Of a stretch of DNA of 64,000 bases, positions 57,101 to 64,000 are shown piece by piece. Below the pieces are notes generated by a model. The model worked only from the letters and a program-made list of their open reading frames with translations. It did no database searches and was not told where the DNA came from. Within the stretch, counting starts at the first letter, position 1. Each line of letters opens with the position of its first letter. This DNA comes from Pararge aegeria. Taxonomy: Eukaryota > Arthropoda > Insecta > Lepidoptera > Nymphalidae. Made by a program: the position numbers and the translations under genes. The DNA lies in NCBI RefSeq assembly GCF_905163445.1, contig NC_053185.1, forward strand, positions 11,364,001 through 11,428,000. Reading direction: 5' to 3'.

Positions 57101-60100
57101 AATATTATTGCGTTAAGAAATCATTGTATTTTTTCCTTTTTTCAGTATACGTCTTTTTGGGTTCAACTGCTGGCTTAATAGATATGATGACAGCCATGGA
57201 GTCGTTGCAATTGTTTGCAAAAGGGGAATATATGGTTATCTTCGTGGACATGATGACATATGCCCCTAAAGAATCACTGAAATATTTAATTAGTGAGTAT
57301 AATTTTATAATAAAACAAAAACTATTTTTTTGTATGTTTTTTTTTAAGGACTTTACCTACATGTCAGCCAAATCGTTATAACCTATATAAACTACAATTA
57401 TTTCTAAAACGCTAACTATTTAAGAGAATCGGTAACAAATATTTAATTTACATACTTTCATTGCTGAAATGCAGCTTTATTCAAATAGAGCTTAAACACC
57501 AATATTCATAAAGGTAATGGATTAAATAACCGCTTTTGCAGAATATGATCCTACCAATATAACCAGACATCACTGAATCATGAATAGCCAATAATTAAGT
57601 CACAATTGCCCAGTTATTGACATAGAAACTAAAGCAGACTGCAAAACTTGTTGTTTTACAATTTTAAATTTGAGAAAAAACTGGTGTGGTGACGATAATA
57701 GGTATGTTTTACCTGGGTAAATAACTCTTTTGTAGGATTGGTTACACTTATTTGTTGCTTCACTATTCTATTCTATAATTACAAATTACAAATTACATTT
57801 AACATATAACCACCGAAATTTTCGAGCAAACCGAATAAACTTAATATATATTCGGATCACGCACGGTTCTAAGACTTTGGTCTTCAGGCACTGAACAGTG
57901 CGTGTTGCCAGTGATGACTTACGGATCTGAAACGTGGTCGCTTACTATGGTCGGAATAAGATCTCATCGGGCCATGGAGATAGCAATGTTGGGAGTATCT
58001 CTATGACATCAAATCAGTAATTAGGAGTCTGATTGCCTGTTTGTCTGTCTGTCTGTTTATCTGCATGTCTTTAGGTTCGCGCACATCACGCAAAAACTAC
58101 TGATTTGTGTGCAATTTGGTAAATTTATAGCTGATACTCTGGATTAACAGTTTGTGACAAAATCTGCGCTTGGTAGGCTATATTGAGGAAATTGTAGACA
58201 ATGTAGCACTATGCTGCGATCCGTAGTTGACGCGGGTGAAACACCAGGGCACAGCTAGTAAGTAGTTATGTTTTTTTTACCAAGCATAGATTATTTAATA
58301 ATTTTTAAGTGCGGTAAAAAATAATAAACCTTAAATGTATCCTAATACTTCTGGTAGTATATATCCATCTCAATCTCTTGTAGACTGTTTTTCAGAAGTA
58401 TCACTTCTGCACAGGTTTTTTTTTCTTGAATTTCTACCTTGTTTAAATTAGAAACGGAGGATCGCGGTACGACGCTGGTATGCCCGAAGACTAACTGGGA
58501 GATGCCGTTCAAGAAGCGCGCTCAGTCGCTGCTGGTGGTCGTGTCGTCGGAGCCAGAAGGCAGCTACGAGGTGTTCACGGGCCGCGTACGTGACTACAAC
58601 AGCATGAAGCCGTTTGAGTTCCCGGTGCCCCCCGCGCTATTAGAAAAGAGCTTCAATAAGGTTTTATTTTAATTCCACTACACATTCAGAATTTTAATAT
58701 GTCAAAGTTTGTCTTATGCACTTTAATTAAAAAAAAAACTATATACAATGGTAGTAAGTAAGCCCATGACTGTAATCTCACCTGTTGGTAAGCGATGATG
58801 CAGCCTAAAATGTTAATGGGCTTACCTGTTAGTGGGGATAGAAGTTTTATAAAAACATATACCTTAAAGGTTTCTATTCGAATCGGAACGCTAAATAACT
58901 TAGTGTTGGTCGGTACGGTTGTAACAAGGCACGGCCGAAGAGAAAATGCCCTCGACGGAATCGAACCCGGGACCTCTAACTTAAAACCACAGCGCTCACA
59001 ACTGTGCCAGCGAGGTCGGTCCTTGACTAATCGGTTGATATGGTACCCATTAGCGCGGATCCCTCAACGTTAAACTACCTTCACTCTCGGAATTAATATC
59101 ATTAAAAATAATTGATAACGATTTAAATAAATCACTATTATAGTTTATTTAAAATAATATAGCATTTGAAGAAAATTGTAAACGTGTGATATGCATGTTG
59201 TTAGTGCTCTTAATAAATAAAAATAATACAATAATATATGTAAATTTTCAGTTTGTTTCAATCTATGCAGCGTATTTGTATGACTCTGTCAAACTGTATG
59301 CGACTGCACTACACAAGCTTATAGAAGAGGAGACGACCTACAAGAACGAAACTCTCGACTACAAGAAACTAATGAGCATCGCCTCTAATGGAACTCTAAT
59401 TGTCTCGAAAATGATACATATTACTCCTTTTAAAAGTAAGTTATATTCTTAATCAAATGTTTTTTTGGTATATCAAAACCGTGTGAACAAGCAAGTGGAT
59501 CACCTGATGCTAAGTGATTACCGAAGATCATGAACATCTGTAGTAACAGATGCTGTACCAATGCATTGTGGTTTTCAACAAATTTGTATTTTAACAACCC
59601 AAAATCACAGTTTTGAGGTAACAGTAGAAAATAGAAAAAAAAATCTTGTCTTAATAAGTAAACAACTTATTTATTAATATTTAATGTGAAGTATTTTATA
59701 AACATTAAAAAAGAACATATTGGAAAAAAATACCGGAGGAGTCATAAAGACTGCCGACATAAGTGAAAATTCAAAACACTCGGTGACGTAAAATATGATA
59801 CAGCACGGCTAGCATGGGCAGGAAACAATTATATCCCCGGGGAAAGGATATAAATTTATCTTCTCCCACAGCTTTATCAACTCTCAGAGCACTGCCGCAC
59901 AAGTGGAAATAATATCCAAATAATATATGTGTATTAATAAACGGGGGTAAACTCCTCCTATTCCATGTTCCAGTGATTTAGCAGGTGTGCACGTTAATTA
60001 TATCCCTTGTCAGGGGATATAATCGGGGGGTATAATTTATATCTCCCGCCCGTGCTAACCCTGCAGTCAATGTAAATGCATATATGACGCGTATACATTT

Positions 60101-62069
60101 AAACAGGCTGCTATACAACGAGTCGCTAGTCTTGCGTAATACGTCACGAGCGTGTGAATGTCATCAATGAGGGGAACCTATATGTTTTTCCTCCTACTAA
60201 AAATCTTTGAACGCGCTTATGAAGTTATGAGTTCAAGAAATATCTTCTTATTTCTTTAACTTGAGTTACTTGAGCTTTATCGATTATAAATTAATGTAGT
60301 TTGCTAAAAAATTCATAAGTTTTGTTCCTACGACCTACTCAGCATGTGATGTTATGGATTAGGTGTGGCGGGGATGTCTATCCGTCTGGATGAGCGAGCC
60401 GACTCCGAGGGTAATTTCTCTGTGCTTGCTTTCAAGAACTACACCATTGAAGATATTAAGTGCAACGCTAGTATGGTCGCCGTTGGACACTTCCAACAGA
60501 GTGGCAAAGAATTTCCTGTAAGTTTGCATTAATTGTTTGTAATAATTTAAATAATGACGTTCGCGTACCAAATCCAGTAACTCCGACTCGACTTAGGTTA
60601 AAAATATTGAAATGTGAGCTTTCTTTCAAGTTTCTTAAAGTATGGGTCATCGACCTCCGCGCGCCGCGTCATGGGTAACAACCCCAAACTTCTAGAGCAC
60701 GGTTCCGAAGCTTAGTGCAGTCCTCCGCAACGGCTGCCGTACTGTGTAGAAACGGACTCCCTTTTTTTCCTTTTTTTGACTCTGCTAGCCTAGACTTCTG
60801 TCAAACTTTTCGTTTCACTGCGTTATACAATAAGTAATTAGGATAAGTAATTGTTCCCAACAAAAACTTACATTCTATTATACGCTATGTAACGGCTTCC
60901 TGCCTGCACTATTACTTCGCTTGCTCGGCTTCTAAGGGTCGTTACTTGATGGTATTATATAGCCTCAAGTACAAACTTCCTCGATAATTGGGCTATCATA
61001 TTATAAAAGAAAATAAAAAACGCATACATTAGCGCATTCGAACAAAATTTTCAGCTATTATTATTATATTTAGTACAGATGATATGAAGCTTACAATTCT
61101 ATGTTTAAATTTGCGTCGAGTTGATGTTCAGTCGATATTGTGTGGGCAGGACATAAAGGATTTGCGAATTTGCACTAACAATTTCGCTAGGATCGACTAC
61201 GATGAGTTTATTTTCACGCAAAATTACAAATGATGGTTTTATATTATTATGTAGATCTCCAATTAATTATACAAAAAAATCGCATGATAAACCGGTCTAA
61301 AAGGGGTTTAAAAGGTACCTATTTGATTTTAGCATAACATTGTAACCACAAATCTTTGGTAATATCACTTGCGGGGTGTGTTAGCTTAGCGACGATATTT
61401 TATATGAATTTTGGGTAATATTTACATATAGATATAAGTTTTCAGATGAGTTGAATGCCCGTATGAGTGAATGAATAAATATACTTGCACACCACAAAAA
61501 GTACATTAAACAAAATGATAAAAAATCAGCGTATACCATTTGGCGGCCTTATCGCTTCATAGCGATTAGCATGGCATAGCACAAATGCAATGTATGCATT
61601 TTAAGTTAGTTGGCATTTAGGTAAATACCTAAAATTTTTAACAATATAGTTATTTTTGAATATAATTACTGGTTTTTACACGCTTTTTATTAGCTTCACC
61701 TGTATTTTTGTATGATTGTATGTTATATTGTATTGAGAGACGGGCACACTGAATAAAATTTTATCTATATTTTATCTCTTTAATGGTGGATGGGTTACCG
61801 ATTAATTTTGCTCTAATAAAAATAATAGATCATGAAAAACTAAAAAAAATCGCTATTATGAATAAACTAAAAGAAAGAAATTAGTTTAGTTTTTTATACC
61901 AAGCATGTTTTTTAGTTTGTTTGAACTATTTAATTTTTTATCCCAGGAATATAAGTTGAATCCTCACGTCCCAATCGACTGGCCCGATGGGGTGAAACCA
62001 GAAGCGGAACCCTCGTGTGGTTTCCTCAATGAGAAATGTCCGAAAGACGACTCGCAGATAACTTCGCTC
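54115..62069 (+). CDS. Gyc76C: receptor guanylate cyclase, extracellular ligand-binding part (3' partial or broken)
   Basis: Nine exons: 54115-54294, 54724-54921, 55865-55930, 56406-56646, 57146-57292, 58452-58660, 59252-59435, 60363-60517 and 61947 to about 62069. They join in phase and encode 501 residues. Residues 1-23 are a signal peptide (VILLAALGLLARPSAA). The rest is an ANF-receptor-type ligand domain very close to Drosophila Gyc76C (QGLAISGALSMALEDVN, FARLEPPDTQ, GEYMVIFVDMMTYAP, SIYAAYLYDSVKLYA, DSEGNFSVLAFK). Gyc76C makes cGMP downstream of semaphorin/plexin and peptide signals. The membrane segment, kinase-homology domain and cyclase should follow residue 501 but are not in the window; instead the CIR1 duplication starts at once. 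A weak donor GTACTG at 62,070 might splice over it. Otherwise the frame ends with LVLD and TAA. An AG at 54,086 implies an upstream 5' UTR exon. Confidence 0.9.
54988..55090 (-). repeat. GAT-tailed repeat, 3' end fragment
   Basis: ATCATCATCATCATCATCAT then CAACCCATTACCGGCCCACT and AACCCCTT, minus orientation, in Gyc76C intron 2. Confidence 0.6.
55377..55637 (+). repeat. 261-bp repeat, copy 1, in Gyc76C intron 2
   Basis: Starts TGCGTTCAGAATTCAGAAGG and ends GTTCTTAAAAATG. It matches 56,733-56,993 with one difference that I can see (GAACAT versus GAAGAT). Non-coding. It has no obvious terminal inverted repeat. Confidence 0.92.
55945..56279 (+). mobile_element. MITE family A, copy 4 (variant ends)
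   Basis: TA-CAAAGTGTAA ... TTACACTTTG-TA, 335 bp with flanking TA. Both ends carry the complementary change relative to CAACGTGTAA/TTACACGTTG. It starts 15 bp after the donor of exon 3. Confidence 0.8.
56733..56993 (+). repeat. 261-bp repeat, copy 2, in Gyc76C intron 4
   Basis: Same length and orientation as 55,377-55,637, near-identical. Exons 3 and 4 and the MITE lie between the copies and are not duplicated. Confidence 0.92.
57870..58262 (+). repeat. RTE-type LINE fragment plus 3' repeat tail
   Basis: 57,900-58,000 reads CVLPVMTYGSETWSLTM and HRAMEIAMLGVSL, the C-terminal region of an RTE/BovB-like reverse transcriptase. A CTGTCTGTCTG-rich stretch and the end GGGCACAGCTAGTA follow. It lies in Gyc76C intron 5. 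Confidence 0.65.
58750..59025 (-). repeat. complete tRNA-derived SINE (type copy in this window)
   Basis: On the minus strand the head has an A box (GCTGGCACAGTTGTGAGCG) and a B box (GGTTCGATTCC). The body has TTCGGCCGTGCCTTGTTAC and TTTAGCGTTCCGATTCG. The LINE-like tail has GATTACAGTCATGGGC. The tail is shared with fragments at about 3550, 5283, 36,477, 42,515, 47,472 and 52,130. It lies in Gyc76C intron 6. Confidence 0.75.
59807..60061. mobile_element. MITE-like element with GGCTAGCATGGGC ends
   Basis: The left end GGCTAGCATGGGCAGGA and right end TCTCCCGCCCGTGCTAACC are imperfect inverted repeats. Subterminal AATTATATCCCC / GGGGATATAAT also pair. About 255 bp, non-coding, in Gyc76C intron 7. 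Confidence 0.65.
61485..61570 (-). repeat. LINE-type 3' tail, minus strand
   Basis: The plus strand reads TTGCACACCACAAAAAGTAC and GCGGCCTTATCGCTTCATAG, the reverse complement of the tail at 38,690-38,825. It lies in Gyc76C intron 8. Confidence 0.65.
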
Positions 62070-62187
62070 GTACTGGATTAAATGGAAAATGTTAGAAATT
62101 TTATTGGTTATAATTTAGCATATGAATCAACTAACAATGCGATTTCGATTCTTTCTTTAAGGATTACTAATGTTCGTGATTGAAGAA

Positions 62188-62447
62188 CACGGGTTAAGAT
62201 TGTAGTGAAGGTCTGAGTTTGAGCTCCAGCTCCAGCACGTTTAAACGTTAAACTAGCAAACAATAAGCAATTAAATATCACTTGCTTTAACAGTGAAGGG
62301 TTTTCCTTCACTGTTAAAGCAAGTGAGAAAGTTCGTGAGAAAATCTGCCTGCCTGAAAGTTCCCCACATAGACTTAAAAGGCATTTCAAGTCTACCAATC
62401 CGCAATTGCGATTGACTAATAATGGCCTAAAAGCTTTAGAAGGTTTC
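62188..62447 (+). repeat. inserted GAT-family sequence with foldback
   Basis: The first 105-110 bp equals 52,286-52,392. A perfect inverted duplication follows at 62,279-62,325, then diverged family sequence (ATCTGCCTGCCTGAAAG, GTCTACCAATCCGCAATTG) to AAAAGCTTTA. Confidence 0.75.
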
Positions 62448-63071
62448 AAATAGTACCCACTATTTGCAACCTACAATCTTCTTCAATCGGACTACAGCTC
62501 CCAGAGCAAGAACACATATATATGTGTCAAAATATTTAAACAAACTGGACCAATAATATTATTGGTCTCGTTTGTTTAAATATTTTGACATACTATCTGT
62601 ACTTCATATCATAAGTTTGTATATTTGGCACTTCCACTATGATCGGAAAAACATTTTGTATCTCATTCATTGAGATTGGTGTAGACTATGTAACATTACG
62701 CTGCCTCCCGTTATTTACATGGGCAAAGCCGCAGGGCACATTTAGTATCTAATAATTTTCATAAAGGTATAAAAGTACTGCTACCCTTTTTCCAATAGTT
62801 ACTGTCGAAAAGGTTAGCACTGTATTATTTACTAGACAATTAAGTGCAGAAATGGCACCAGTGTGTCTGTGATATTGTGTATTACCAGACAGACTTGTGG
62901 TTATGTGTAATTGTATTGAAAACTATTGAACCTTTAACTTGAACCTTAGCCTTTACTAAGGTGGAAATTGACTTTAAAAGTAATACTTTTTTCATTTAAT
63001 GTGTAGACAGGGTTTATAAATATATTCTGCACACAAAAAGGTCAAGACATCAATATTATAGCCAATGAAGT

Positions 63072-64000
63072 CAATATTTACTTGAGTAATTTTTTTTCTG
63101 CTTCTTTGTTAGCTGACTGATTAGGTCCGTTTCAGTGAGTGATGTATCATTGTCAACAATTTTGCTGGCAGCAAGAGGCATAGCCCCAGGCTTCATTACA
63201 AGTCCTGAGTCTCTCATATGTTGCATCAAGGTAGGAACATCAGGCTTTTCTTCCTCATCCTCCGGTGTAGATGCAGATGCCTGTAAAGCTCTTGCTTCAC
63301 TCATTGATAGAGAGTACATAGAACATTCTTTATCTGAAATGATTGTTTATGTAATATTAGTGATAATAAATAACAAAGTTTGATCAACTGTTTGTGGTGC
63401 AATTTTTAACATAGGAAAACAAATGAATGCAGACTAGAACTGGCAATAAAATCTCAAATACAATGTAATTGAATAAAAAATATACCTGTATGGGGTCACA
63501 TCCCATTTGTGGCATTTAATGCATCTAACATTTCTAACCAAAATTCCAAAAGGCTGATTTCATTGTCTCCTTTACAATAGCTCTCTCTGGGAGCATTGTA
63601 CTTTCTTTGCCATTCAAATTTATATTCTGGCTCATCTTTACTATCTTTGCTTAGTAGGGCTCTGAAAAGGTAGAATAGTTATAACTAAGGTCTAATATCT
63701 CTTTATTATACAATATAATAATTTAAACCATTATAATTATGAATACATGTATACATAGACTTGTTGCTACAGTTGGTCGGTTAGTTTCTTATTCCAATAT
63801 AAATAGGGCTCTGACAAACCAAACTGTTATGTTACATTATAATAAAGAACTCTTACTTGTTTTCATGCAGTTCCTGCTCCTTTTCAAACTGCACTCTCAG
63901 TTATTCCTGCTTCTTTTTATATGCATCAGTTTTCTGTTCAGCCATCCATACCTAAAAATTATATATACATTAGTATTGTCGAAAAATCTCACAGCTACTA
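63072..64000 (-). pseudogene. CIR1: CIR1 pseudogene (second copy, 5' end outside the window)
   Basis: Copies of exons 4 (about 63,334-63,072), 3 (about 63,663-63,486) and 2 (about 63,955-63,861) keep their introns. Exon 2 has a nonsense change (GAA to TAA, CAGGAATAACTGAGAG). Exon 3 has lost 7 bp in the IRDQ codons, about 70 bp covering LSLNFMYEPPPG, and carries an 11-bp inversion at the knuckle. Exon 4 has one T fewer in a T-run (8 versus 9), shifting the last codons to NYSSKY. It cannot encode CIR1. Exon 1 would lie beyond the edge. Confidence 0.92.

Larger units (their letters stand above)
62071..64000. repeat. segmental duplication, second copy (runs off the window)
   Basis: Homology to 49,182-51,168 starts at TACTGGATTAAATGG and continues to the last base. 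About 250 bp is replaced by inserted repeat at 62,188-62,447, which is bordered by GAAG on each side. Confidence 0.92.

Noticed and set aside
58795..59073. 92-codon plus-strand frame
   Set aside because: It is the antisense reading of the tRNA-derived SINE at 58,750-59,025.

Overview
The window reads as nuclear DNA of a moth or butterfly (Lepidoptera). It is AT-rich and carries short-intron animal genes with GT-AG junctions. Between them lie interspersed repeats of the kind found across lepidopteran genomes: tRNA-headed SINEs, a repeat ending in a GAT-rich tail, LINE 3' tails and TA-flanked MITEs. The order is inferred from the repeats and protein similarity, not from a marker; the species is not determined.

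Layout. 0-13 kb: the 3' two thirds of a WD-repeat methylosome gene (WDR77/MEP50, +) converge on a complete ten-exon tyrosine decarboxylase gene (Tdc2 type, -, 633 aa). 13-26 kb: gene-poor, repeat-rich DNA with one unexplained GC-rich coding-like stretch. 26-37 kb: a three-exon gene (-) for a small secreted integrin-beta-like protein (PSI + I-EGF, no I-like domain, no membrane anchor). Its second intron holds a nearly pristine Ty3/gypsy retrotransposon in the opposite orientation. 38-47 kb: compact housekeeping genes RPP25-like (+), MOB4 (-), HSPA14 (-) and ITFG1 (+). 50-52 kb: CIR1 (-). 54-62 kb: nine exons for the extracellular part of a receptor guanylate cyclase (Gyc76C type, +). From 62,071 to the window edge lies a decayed second copy of the CIR1 locus.

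The strongest leads are two. First, the LTR retrotransposon has its gag start codon inside the LTR, overlapping the AATAAA signal, and its open frame reads through the LTR end and a tRNA-Leu-like primer site. The LTR also carries an intron-like segment. Second, a segmental duplication of CIR1 begins at or next to the last visible coding base of the guanylate cyclase, and its junction carries signs of template switching: filler identical to DNA at 52.3 kb, a perfect 21-bp foldback and an 11-bp microinversion.

Functional links are modest. Tdc makes tyramine for octopamine and tyramine signalling. WDR77, CIR1, RPP25, MOB4 and HSPA14 are general cell-biology genes. ITFG1, the integrin-like protein and the cyclase act at the cell surface or outside the cell. 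I see no operon-like arrangement.
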